A stretch of DNA of 64,000 bases from Onstottus_B arcticum. Its GTDB lineage: Bacteria > Acidobacteriota > Blastocatellia > UBA7656. The notes below the pieces were generated by a model. It ran no database searches. It was not told where the DNA came from and was given only the letters and a program-made list of their open reading frames with translations. Within the stretch, counting starts at the first letter, position 1. Every line of letters begins with the position of its first letter. Shown one piece after another: positions 56,465-64,000 of this stretch. Location: assembly GCA_038040485.1 (NCBI GenBank), contig JBBPIE010000015.1, positions 62,001-126,000 of the forward strand, written 5' to 3'. The translations under genes and the position numbers were made by a program.

Positions 56465-59400
56465 TCAGTTCGTGAGTCCTGGAAGGCCCGCCTTGGCTAA
56501 TTGCTCATTGAGCGCCTTCACATCCTTGTCTTTCAGCTCGCGCCAGCGCGACAACAGCCCAGAAAGAGTCTGCTGCAGTTGCTCGGAAGCGGCGACGGCC
56601 TGAGTCGTTGGCGTCACGTCCGCGCCTTCGACTAATCTCATGAGTCCTAGAAGGTCTCCGCTTACTTGCGAGAGGCTCGGCTCGCTCGATCCGCCGCCGC
56701 CTCCACGGAAACCGCCGCTCGCTCCTTCAAGCGCAGCGGCTTTTGTTTCGAGCGCCGTGATCGCATCCGCAAGCGCGCCCTGGCCTGCTCGATCCCGCAA
56801 GCTCCTGAGTTGTGTTCTAAGCTTGCGAACCTGCTCGATCGCCTCGCGAGCCTGCTTCATCCCGTCATAACATCGCATCGCAATCGCGTGCTGCTGAGCT
56901 AAACCTTCCGCCGGAGTCTTCACTCGCGGGTCGATCTTTACGTTCAGTGGCTGGCTGAAGCTCCGGCCATCAACGGTTAGCTTCACGGTGTAACTGCCCG
57001 GCAAGACCCACGGGCCAAGTGGATGACGAACCGTGTCGCCGTAGATCGCGGCTATCGGATACTCGGGGCGTTGTCCCTCGGGCGGCGGATAGTGCAGGTC
57101 CCACACGAAACGTTGCATCCCTGCTTCACCCGAGAGCATCTGCGTCGGACGAATCCAGTAAGTGGGGATGTTGACTTCCTTCCCGATAGCCTCAATCAGC
57201 TCAGGCTTATCGGCGCTCGATAATCGACGCACAAGCTTTCCCGCGCCGTCGAAGACTTCAAGCGTTAGCGGACCGGTCGAGGGCGACTTCAGATAATAAT
57301 TGATGATCGCGCCGTCGGGCGGGTTCTTGCCCGAGGGCTCTTCTTGAGGAAGCGGGGTGTCGGTGTTCATGTTCCAACGCACTCGATAAGCCTGTTGCGG
57401 TTTGAAAAAGAACGCATCGGCAGAAGCTACCTGCTCGTTGATCTGGCGCAGCGGCGTGATGTCGTCGAGTATCCAAAACGATCGCCCATGAGTTCCAACT
57501 ACAATGTCGTCGTCGTGAATCACCAGATCGCGAATCGAACTGGCGGGCATGTTCAACCTGAGCGGCTGCCAGTCGTCGCCGTCGTTGAACGAAACGTACA
57601 CGGCGCGCTCGGTACCGCAGAACAAAAGCCCTCGTCGGATCGGATCTTCGCGGACTGCATTCACCGGCTCGTCGGGCAAGCCTCGCACTATCTCCTTCCA
57701 GGTCTTGCCTCCGTCGTGCGTCCGATAGATGTGCGGGCGCTGATCGTCGAGTCTGATCCGATTCACCGCCGCATAAGCCGTCTCCGCATCGAACCGCCCC
57801 GCGTCGATGATCGAGACTTTGCTCCACGAACTTATTCCGGGCGGTGTCACGTTCGTCCACTTTTTCCCACCGTCCCGAGTCAGGTGAATCAAGCCGTCAT
57901 CGGTACCCGCCCAAATCGTGTTCACGTTCTTGTAAGAAGGCGCGACAGTGTAGATCACTCCGCGCCGCGGCATCTTCGACAAGTCAGCCGTTCTAAACAC
58001 TCCGATGCTCTCTGGGACCTCGGGCTGCTCACGCGAGAGATCCGGGCTGATGATGTCCCAACTGTTTCCGCCGCTCGTCGTCTTGAACAGGACATTGCCG
58101 GCGAAGTAGAGCACGCGCGGATCGACCGGCGAGAAGATCACAGGCGCAGTGCGAAGAAAGCGATACTTGCCGCTGCGAACGGCTTCAGGAGCGATGTTCT
58201 GAACCTGCCCGGTCGACTTATCGAAGCGACTGATCTTTCCGCCGTAGATGATGTTCGGGTTGAGCGGATCCGGAGCGACATAGCCATATTCTTCGACTCC
58301 AACCGGATGCCACTCGCGAAACGTGATCTGCCCAGCGTTGCCTCGACTCGCAATCCCGACCGAGCCGCTCTCCTGTTGTCCTCCGTAGACCCAGTACGGA
58401 AACTGGTTGTCGGTGATCACGTGATAGAACTGCGCGGTCGGCTGGTTGTACCAGGAGCTCCAGGTCTCGCCGCCATTCACAGTTACGATCGCGCCCTGGT
58501 CCGCCGCGAGCAACATGATTTGCGCGTTCTCGGGATTGATCCACATAGTGTGATAGTCGTCGCCGCCGGGCGCGCCCCTGAAGGCCTCGAAGTTCTGTCC
58601 GCCATCCGTTGAACGCCAGGTCACGATGTTCGCGCTGTAGACGACGTCGGGATTCCTCGGATCGACCTTCACTTCCGCAAAGTCGCTGCCTCGTCCCCAC
58701 GGGCGCGGGTCGGTGCTAACACGCCGCCAGCTCTCACCTGCGTCATCTGAGCGGTAGACGCCGCCGAGCTGCGGCGACGCATCAACCGTGGCATACATCC
58801 GCTTCGAGTCGCTCGGAGCGATGCAGAACCCGATCCGTCCGAGGCCTTGTTCAAAGGTTGGAAGGCCTTTGGTGAGTTGCCGCCAGGTCGAACCACCGTC
58901 GGTTGATTTGAACAAGCCGCTTCCCGGGCCTTGCCAAGCACCGTTCTCCCACGGGCCTTGGCGAGCGGACCACAAGTCCGCGTAGACGACCTGCGCATTC
59001 GAAGGATCAAACGCCAGCGCAATCGCGCCAGTGTTCTCGTCTTTGTAGAGAACTTTTTGGAAGCTCTCGCCGCCGTCAGTCGAGCGAAACACGCCGCGCT
59101 CTTCGTTGGCGCCGTAAGGATGGCCGAGCACTGCTACGAACAAGCGATTCGGGTCTCGCGGGTCAACGATGATCGCGGCGATCTGTTGTCCATCGCGCAG
59201 GCCCAGGTGCTTCCAGGTCTTGCCCGAGTCGGTGGATTTGTATATGCCGTCGCCGGTCGAGAGGTCGGGCCGCTGCAAGCCTTCACCGCTGCCGACGTAG
59301 ATGACATCGGGATTGGACGGAGCTACAGAGAGCGCGCCGATCGAGCCGGTTGGTTGATCGTCAAAGATCGGCTTCCAGATACGGCCGTAGTCGTTAGTCT

Positions 59401-59620
59401 TCCACACGCCGCCGTTGTTGACGCCGATGTAGAAGACGTTAGGCTGCCCCGGCACTCCCGTCGCGCCAACGGTTCGTCCCCCTCGATGCGGCCCGATACA
59501 CCGCCATTGCATTTTCTGATAAAGAGCCGGGCTTTGTGGCTGGGCCACCGCGGAAAACGCGAGCGCGGAAATAACCAGTATCATGCGGAAGGGTGAGAGT
59601 AGATGACGCGATACGATCAC
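56465..59620 (-). CDS. Giant exported BNR/sortilin-like beta-propeller protein
   Basis: A 1051-residue protein with a signal peptide (hydrophobic MILVISALAFSAVAQ stretch, residues 13-27). The first 700 or so residues hold many BNR/Asp-box repeats (SxDGGxTW, e.g. STDSGKTW, STDGGESF, STDGGSTW, RTHDGGKTW), the pattern of VPS10/sortilin and related ten-bladed propellers. A C-terminal Ig-like region and coiled coil follow, ending in a Gly-rich loop (GASGGFRGGGGG). Members are widespread in Acidobacteriota and often annotated 'glycosyl hydrolase', without proof. GTG start at 59620 with GGAGG (59626-59630 on the plus strand) 5 nt upstream. Function unknown. Confidence 0.9.
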   Translation of the reverse strand: MIVSRHLLSPFRMILVISALAFSAVAQPQSPALYQKMQWRCIGPHRGGRTVGATGVPGQPNVFYIGVNNGGVWKTNDYGRIWKPIFDDQPTGSIGALSVAPSNPDVIYVGSGEGLQRPDLSTGDGIYKSTDSGKTWKHLGLRDGQQIAAIIVDPRDPNRLFVAVLGHPYGANEERGVFRSTDGGESFQKVLYKDENTGAIALAFDPSNAQVVYADLWSARQGPWENGAWQGPGSGLFKSTDGGSTWRQLTKGLPTFEQGLGRIGFCIAPSDSKRMYATVDASPQLGGVYRSDDAGESWRRVSTDPRPWGRGSDFAEVKVDPRNPDVVYSANIVTWRSTDGGQNFEAFRGAPGGDDYHTMWINPENAQIMLLAADQGAIVTVNGGETWSSWYNQPTAQFYHVITDNQFPYWVYGGQQESGSVGIASRGNAGQITFREWHPVGVEEYGYVAPDPLNPNIIYGGKISRFDKSTGQVQNIAPEAVRSGKYRFLRTAPVIFSPVDPRVLYFAGNVLFKTTSGGNSWDIISPDLSREQPEVPESIGVFRTADLSKMPRRGVIYTVAPSYKNVNTIWAGTDDGLIHLTRDGGKKWTNVTPPGISSWSKVSIIDAGRFDAETAYAAVNRIRLDDQRPHIYRTHDGGKTWKEIVRGLPDEPVNAVREDPIRRGLLFCGTERAVYVSFNDGDDWQPLRLNMPASSIRDLVIHDDDIVVGTHGRSFWILDDITPLRQINEQVASADAFFFKPQQAYRVRWNMNTDTPLPQEEPSGKNPPDGAIINYYLKSPSTGPLTLEVFDGAGKLVRRLSSADKPELIEAIGKEVNIPTYWIRPTQMLSGEAGMQRFVWDLHYPPPEGQRPEYPIAAIYGDTVRHPLGPWVLPGSYTVKLTVDGRSFSQPLNVKIDPRVKTPAEGLAQQHAIAMRCYDGMKQAREAIEQVRKLRTQLRSLRDRAGQGALADAITALETKAAALEGASGGFRGGGGGSSEPSLSQVSGDLLGLMRLVEGADVTPTTQAVAASEQLQQTLSGLLSRWRELKDKDVKALNEQLAKAGLPGLTN

Positions 59621-59881
59621 ATGAGCCTCCGTAAAGAAGTGTGTTTAGTAGATCATGGTTGATTATGGGACGAGTAGCTTGTCACGCTGCCGACGATACT
59701 TCAAGGCGCTAACTTCGTGTGACGCGCGAGGGTGAGGATCAACCCATCATGGTGGCTCTGATTCAACGAAGTGGGCCGGTATCACATGCTTCGGTGACGG
59801 CTGCGCGTACCCGCAGGCTGGCCGAAGCGCAAACTTTCTCTTAGTGTTAAGCTCTCAACTTGCCAGAAAACAGAGGGGCAT

Positions 59882-61624
59882 ATGAAATCAGCCGGCATAC
59901 CCATTGAAGATCGAACGAAGCCTGGAGAGTTCCTCAGCGTTTCACTCTCGGGTCACGCACTACTGGACAATCCTCTGCTCAACAAGGGGACCGCATTTCC
60001 GGTTGAAGAGCGGGTCGAGTTTGGCCTCCTGGGACTGCTTCCCCCGCACATTTCGACTGTCGAGGAGCAGTTGGCGCGGACTTATGGAAACTACCAGTCC
60101 AAGCATACTGATCTCGAGCGGTTCATCTTCTTGATCAGCCTGCAAGACCGCAACGAGACCCTCTTCTATAAGCTGCTCTCCGAGCACATCTCCGAGATGA
60201 CACCGATCATCTACACTCCGGTGGTTGGCGAGGGATGTCGCTACTACAGCCGTAGCTACCGCCGGCCGCGCGGAGTCTACATCTCGTATGACGATCGCGA
60301 TCAGATTCCGCAATTGCTCGACAATGCGCCGAACAGAGACGTCGATGTGATAGTAGTGACCGACGGCGAGCGCATTTTGGGGCTTGGCGATCTGGGCGTC
60401 GGCGGGCTGGGGATCCCGGTCGGAAAGCTGTCACTCTACTCATTGTGCGCCGGCATTCCACCCTCCAACACGCTTCCGATAGTGTTGGATATCGGCACAA
60501 ACAACAAAGAACTCCTGGCCGATCCGCTTTATCTGGGCTTGCGCCAGGAGCGAGTGCGCGGCCAGCAGTACGACGATTTCATCGAAGCATTTGTCGAGGC
60601 GGTCATCAACCGATCTCCGAGAGTGCTCCTGCAATGGGAGGACTTTTCCAAGGCCAACGCCACCCGGCTGCTCGAGAAGTATCGCGACCGGCTATGCACG
60701 TTCAACGATGACATTCAGGGAACCGGAGCGGTCACACTGGCTGGTCTGCTGGCAGCGGTGAAGGCGGCCGGCACGCGGATCAACGAGCAGCGGGTCGTGA
60801 TGATGGGCGCGGGTTCCGCGGCAACCGGGATAGCCAACCAGATCGTAGCCGCGATGATGACCGACGGTCTGTCTCAGGAAGAAGCCCTGTCGGCAATCTG
60901 GCTTGTTGACAGCAAGGGGCTCGTTCACACGGGGTGTTCCGCTATGGATGCAATCAAACGGAGATACGCTCAGCCTATGGATCGAGTGAGCGCATGGAAG
61001 CTCGATCATCCAGACAACATCACGCTCGCAGATGTTGTAAGAAACGTGCGTCCAACTGCGCTTATTGGTACGTCCGCCCAGCCCGGAGCGTTCACCGAGG
61101 ACATCGTTCGAGAAATGGCCTCTTTTGTGAAGCGGCCGATCATCTTTCCTCTATCGAACCCTACTTCCAAGAGCGAAGCGACCCCTCAAGATCTGATCGA
61201 ATGGACGGCGGGTCGCGCGATGGTCGCAACTGGAAGCCCATATGCGCCGGTCAGTTTTGGCGGCGAAGTCTACCGCATCGGTCAGTGCAACAACGTTTTT
61301 ATCTTCCCAGGTGTCGGATTGGGCGTGATAGCGTCGCGCGCTCGCCGGGTAACAACGCAGATGTTCGTCGCCGCGGCTAACAGATTGAGTGAGTTCTCGC
61401 CTGCGCTGGCTGACAACCGCGCACCGCTGTTCCCCAGCATCGATGATGTTAGAACAGTTTCCCGCGAGGTGGCGCTGACTGTCGCTTCGGAAGCCGTGCG
61501 CGCGGGGCTTGCCGAGCAAGCTTCATCGGAAGAACTTACGCGCCGAGTAGATGCGAAAATGTGGCGTCCGGAGTATCTTAGGTATGCGCGCGTCGCCGGA
61601 CCGCCAGACAGCTTGATAGTCTGA
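59882..61624 (+). CDS. maeA: NAD-dependent malic enzyme (oxaloacetate-decarboxylating)
   Basis: Converts malate to pyruvate and CO2 with NAD. The 580-residue protein is of the large malic enzyme type. Motifs: TPIIYTPVVGEGCRYYS, ERILGLGDLGVGGLGIPVGKLSLYSLCAGI (NAD site), VLLQWEDFSKANATRLLEKYRD, LCTFNDDIQGTGAVTLAG and the VVMMGAGSAATGIA second dinucleotide-binding loop. Length matches E. coli MaeA. It is followed by citrate synthase after 63 nt on the same strand, a carbon-node pairing. Confidence 0.95.
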   Translation: MKSAGIPIEDRTKPGEFLSVSLSGHALLDNPLLNKGTAFPVEERVEFGLLGLLPPHISTVEEQLARTYGNYQSKHTDLERFIFLISLQDRNETLFYKLLSEHISEMTPIIYTPVVGEGCRYYSRSYRRPRGVYISYDDRDQIPQLLDNAPNRDVDVIVVTDGERILGLGDLGVGGLGIPVGKLSLYSLCAGIPPSNTLPIVLDIGTNNKELLADPLYLGLRQERVRGQQYDDFIEAFVEAVINRSPRVLLQWEDFSKANATRLLEKYRDRLCTFNDDIQGTGAVTLAGLLAAVKAAGTRINEQRVVMMGAGSAATGIANQIVAAMMTDGLSQEEALSAIWLVDSKGLVHTGCSAMDAIKRRYAQPMDRVSAWKLDHPDNITLADVVRNVRPTALIGTSAQPGAFTEDIVREMASFVKRPIIFPLSNPTSKSEATPQDLIEWTAGRAMVATGSPYAPVSFGGEVYRIGQCNNVFIFPGVGLGVIASRARRVTTQMFVAAANRLSEFSPALADNRAPLFPSIDDVRTVSREVALTVASEAVRAGLAEQASSEELTRRVDAKMWRPEYLRYARVAGPPDSLIV

Positions 61625-61687
61625 GCAAGCGCAGAGGCAGCGGCCTCGCATGCCGGCCGCCAGATGACTTAGGGAGGAAGGGGAACC

Positions 61688-63007
61688 GTGAGCAAGAACA
61701 GCTTGACCGTGACAGACAACCGTACTGGCAAACAGTACGAGCTTCCAATCGAAGAAGGCGCGATTCACGCAACGGACCTCCGGAAGATAAAGGCCTCGAA
61801 TGACGACGCCGGGCTGGTTAGCTATGACCCGGCCTTCATGAACACCGCCTCGTGCAAAAGCCGAATCACCTACATCGACGGGGACAAAGGCATCTTGCGC
61901 TATCGGGGATACCCGATCGAGCAGCTTGCCGAGCAAAGCAGCTACCTCGAGGTAGCTTACTTGCTGTTGAACGGCGAGCTTCCGACCGCCGCCGAGCTCG
62001 ACGAGTGGCGCTTCGACATAACTCATCACACCTTTATCCACGAGAACATAAAAAAGGTCATGGACGGGTTTCATTGGGACGCGCATCCGATGGGGATGTT
62101 GGTTGGAACCGTCGGCGCGCTATCGACTTTCTACCCGGACGCAAAGCATATCTTCGACGCGGAGGCGCGCAAAAAGCAGATCGAGCGGCTGATCGCGAAG
62201 ATGCCTACGCTCGCCGCATTCGCATATCGGCACAGCATAGGGATGCCGTACGTCTACCCCGACAACGACCTCAGCTACGCCGGCAACTTCCTGAGCATGA
62301 TGTCCAGGATGACCGAGAGTAAGTTCTTCGCGAACCCGGCCCTCGAACACGCGCTGGACGTGCTCTTCATCCTGCACGCCGACCACGAACAGAACTGCAG
62401 CACTAACGCGATGCGCAGCATAGGCAGTTCGCACGTCGATCCGTTCTCGGCTATCGCCGGCGCAGCGGCGGCGTTGTACGGCCCACTGCACGGCGGCGCC
62501 AACGAAGCGGTGCTGCGAATGCTCAACGAGATTGGCTCGAAGGACCACATTCCGGACTACATAAAGAAAGTAAAAACTGGGGACGTTCGGCTGATGGGCT
62601 TCGGACATCGGGTCTACAAGAACTACGACCCGCGAGCGAAAATCATCAAGCAGGTCGCCGACGAAGTCTTTGAGGTGACCGGCAAGAACCCGGTTCTCGA
62701 CATCGCCCTCGAGCTTGAACGCATCGCGCTCGAAGACGACTACTTCATCAGCCGCAAGCTCTATCCCAACGTGGACTTTTACTCGGGGATCATCTATCAA
62801 GCGATGAAGTTCCCGGTCGATATGTTCCCGGTGCTGTTTGCGATCCCGAGGACTTCAGGCTGGCTGGCGCAATGGGAAGAGATGCTGCTGGATCCCGAGC
62901 AGAAGATCGCGCGTCCAAGACAGATTTATTTGGGCTCCGAGGCTCGGGACTATGAGCCGATTGAAAAGCGGAAGCCCGGCGAAGGCGCGGCAAGCAATAG
63001 TGGTTGA
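61688..63007 (+). CDS. gltA: Citrate synthase
   Basis: Condenses oxaloacetate and acetyl-CoA in the TCA cycle. The 439-residue type II enzyme shows an N-terminal domain (SLTVTDNRTGKQYELPIEEG), GDKGILRYRGYPIEQLAEQ, the first catalytic His region LHADHEQNCSTNAMRSIGSS, GPLHGGANEAV, the second catalytic element GFGHRVYKNYDPRA (His) and the final IPRTSGWLAQWEEM. The GTG at 61688 is supported by AGGAAGG just upstream. Normal length for the NADH-sensitive type. Confidence 0.97.
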   Translation: MSKNSLTVTDNRTGKQYELPIEEGAIHATDLRKIKASNDDAGLVSYDPAFMNTASCKSRITYIDGDKGILRYRGYPIEQLAEQSSYLEVAYLLLNGELPTAAELDEWRFDITHHTFIHENIKKVMDGFHWDAHPMGMLVGTVGALSTFYPDAKHIFDAEARKKQIERLIAKMPTLAAFAYRHSIGMPYVYPDNDLSYAGNFLSMMSRMTESKFFANPALEHALDVLFILHADHEQNCSTNAMRSIGSSHVDPFSAIAGAAAALYGPLHGGANEAVLRMLNEIGSKDHIPDYIKKVKTGDVRLMGFGHRVYKNYDPRAKIIKQVADEVFEVTGKNPVLDIALELERIALEDDYFISRKLYPNVDFYSGIIYQAMKFPVDMFPVLFAIPRTSGWLAQWEEMLLDPEQKIARPRQIYLGSEARDYEPIEKRKPGEGAASNSG

Positions 63008-63093
63008 GCCCCCGCCGCGTTCCCCTCGATCGATGGTTGAAGGGTGTTGTTGAACGCCGGTGCTTCTGAGAAATATCGAACTCCAGCGTGAGC

Positions 63094-64000
63094 TTACTTG
63101 CTCTTGCTTGCAGACTCAGGACTCGGGACGGCGCGGCCTTTCTTAACTACCAGATTCAAGTTTTCGTCCGCCGCTTCCCAGAAGATTCGCCCTTGCATCA
63201 TTTCGTCAGTAGTCTTCTCACCCCAGCGCACAATCTTTGTAGGATCGGGATTGAACTTGTTAGCCACACTGTTGTCGTAAGTTCCGATGAACTCGACAGC
63301 CGTTCCTTTTTGCACGCGCATCGGTTCGACAAGCGTGTATACCCGCTGCCAGTTAAAGTCGTAACGCGGAACTTCAAGCACCGTTTCGACCCGGCCATCG
63401 GGATAGGTGAACCTCATCGCGTAGGATTTGCCGCGCAAGTGCATGTGCACGTGGAAGAACCGGATCACTCCGTCGGTGTCGAAGGTTTTCTTTGCAACCA
63501 GCGAGTAGTTCGCTTCTCCGGCTGGAATCTCGACGTCCTTGCGGTCGCCGAACAACACTCGCAGATTCTTCTTCACTACTCCGTCAGCAAAGTAGATCCC
63601 AACCGAGGTCTGATCGACCCGCTCTTGGTCCGAGGGCGCGTAGTGAACCTGAATGCCAAGCCGCATTCCTTTGGGAATTCTAACCGCGGTACCTTCGGGC
63701 AGAATCACCGAGTCTACTCCGGGCGCCCAACCCGAAAGCATGATCGTCCCGCGCGCGGTCGGATCGAAGTCGCCGGCGACGAAGCCTTCCGGCGGGGCTT
63801 TCACACCCGGGGGAACCACGTGCGTGTTGGCGTGATGCACTGCCCGCGGATTGCCGGGCTTGGTAGCGACGCCCTTGATCCACGTATCTTCGGGAAACAC
63901 ATAGTCAAAAAAGAAGAAGACATACTGGTCTTTGGCGCTTGGCTTGAGCGCGTACGGGTGCTGCACTTTGACGACCAAGTCAGGTTCGCCGTTAACCCAG
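63094..64000 (-). CDS. Copper-monooxygenase-like exported protein, truncated by the window end
   Basis: The visible 302 residues are open to the end of the window, so the N-terminus lies beyond it. A TTG-beginning reading at 63978 is in the middle of the frame and is not the start. Histidine-rich segments (AVHHANTHVV, HVHMHLRGK) recall the copper sites of the peptidylglycine alpha-hydroxylating monooxygenase/copper type II ascorbate-dependent family, often found in long exported proteins of Acidobacteriota. The C-terminal YDNSVANKFNPDPTKIVRWGEKTTDEMMQG is also typical of that group. Substrate unknown; low to moderate confidence. Confidence 0.72.
   Translation of the reverse strand, partial: WVNGEPDLVVKVQHPYALKPSAKDQYVFFFFDYVFPEDTWIKGVATKPGNPRAVHHANTHVVPPGVKAPPEGFVAGDFDPTARGTIMLSGWAPGVDSVILPEGTAVRIPKGMRLGIQVHYAPSDQERVDQTSVGIYFADGVVKKNLRVLFGDRKDVEIPAGEANYSLVAKKTFDTDGVIRFFHVHMHLRGKSYAMRFTYPDGRVETVLEVPRYDFNWQRVYTLVEPMRVQKGTAVEFIGTYDNSVANKFNPDPTKIVRWGEKTTDEMMQGRIFWEAADENLNLVVKKGRAVPSPESASKSK

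Noticed and set aside
57344..58612. 422-codon open frame antisense to the giant BNR protein
   Set aside because: The minus-strand protein has clear Asp-box repeats; the plus-strand reading has none and no SD.

Overview
The window looks like one contiguous piece of a bacterial chromosome, mostly housekeeping genes with dense intergenic palindromic repeats. Gene content (DUF2911 and DUF1326 exported proteins, Uma2 nuclease, a giant BNR/sortilin-like exported protein, a YtxJ bacillithiol protein, a copper-monooxygenase-like exported protein, a MauG-like diheme protein) together with the moderately GC-rich, repeat-laden gaps suggests an Acidobacteriota relative (Blastocatellia-like). That assignment is inference; no rRNA is present. 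One tRNA (Pro, GGG) is seen.

Layout. 1-5.3 kb: topA, a Uma2 nuclease gene, a cluster of four REP-like hairpins and dprA, all on the minus strand. 5.3-9 kb: two small unknown genes, ytxJ, a GT39-type glycosyltransferase and a translationally coupled transglutaminase-like protein. 9-14.5 kb (minus): CPBP protease, plsC, NUDIX, folC, accD, cobalamin adenosyltransferase. 14.7-15.2 kb: first toxin-antitoxin pair. 15.3-20.4 kb: hom, lysC, ppx/gppA, MerR regulator, tRNA-Pro. 20.5-24.2 kb: surE-pcm, DedA, an NTF2-like exported protein, truA. 24.4-29 kb: Lrp regulator, PLP aminotransferase, PhzF, cupin, SDR, GNAT. 29.5-31 kb: a large AT-richer orphan. 31.3-35 kb: galU, diheme peroxidase, DUF2911, DUF1326. 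35.2-39.7 kb: a periplasmic molybdenum hydroxylase operon with a small Cys-rich companion. 40-46 kb: geranylgeranyl-reductase-like flavoprotein, DacB, NfeD, SPFH protein. 46-50.2 kb (minus): DUF2007, DUF5996, DUF5655 and the two-step agmatine to putrescine pathway. 50.5-53.9 kb: a cytoplasmic gingipain-like (C25, caspase-fold) protein, a 77-residue partner and a metallophosphoesterase. 54.2-56.5 kb: B12-binding radical SAM protein and a second toxin-antitoxin pair. 56.5-64 kb: giant BNR protein, malic enzyme, citrate synthase, and a monooxygenase-like gene cut by the window edge.

Genes that work together: hom and lysC (aspartate family) with ppx overlapping lysC; the agmatine deiminase and N-carbamoylputrescine amidase pair; the FeS-Mo-FAD hydroxylase subunits; NfeD with SPFH; malic enzyme with citrate synthase; dprA with topA, a common pairing.

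The most distinctive features are the repeats and the C25 locus. At least five families of dispersed inverted repeats fill the gaps, some supplying stop codons to neighbouring genes. Sigma-70-like promoters (TTGACA, 16-18 bp, TANNAT) can be read at several genes; two of them lie so close to the start codon that the transcripts should be leaderless or nearly so. The C25/77-residue/metallophosphoesterase locus and the 499-residue orphan are the best candidates for undescribed biology.
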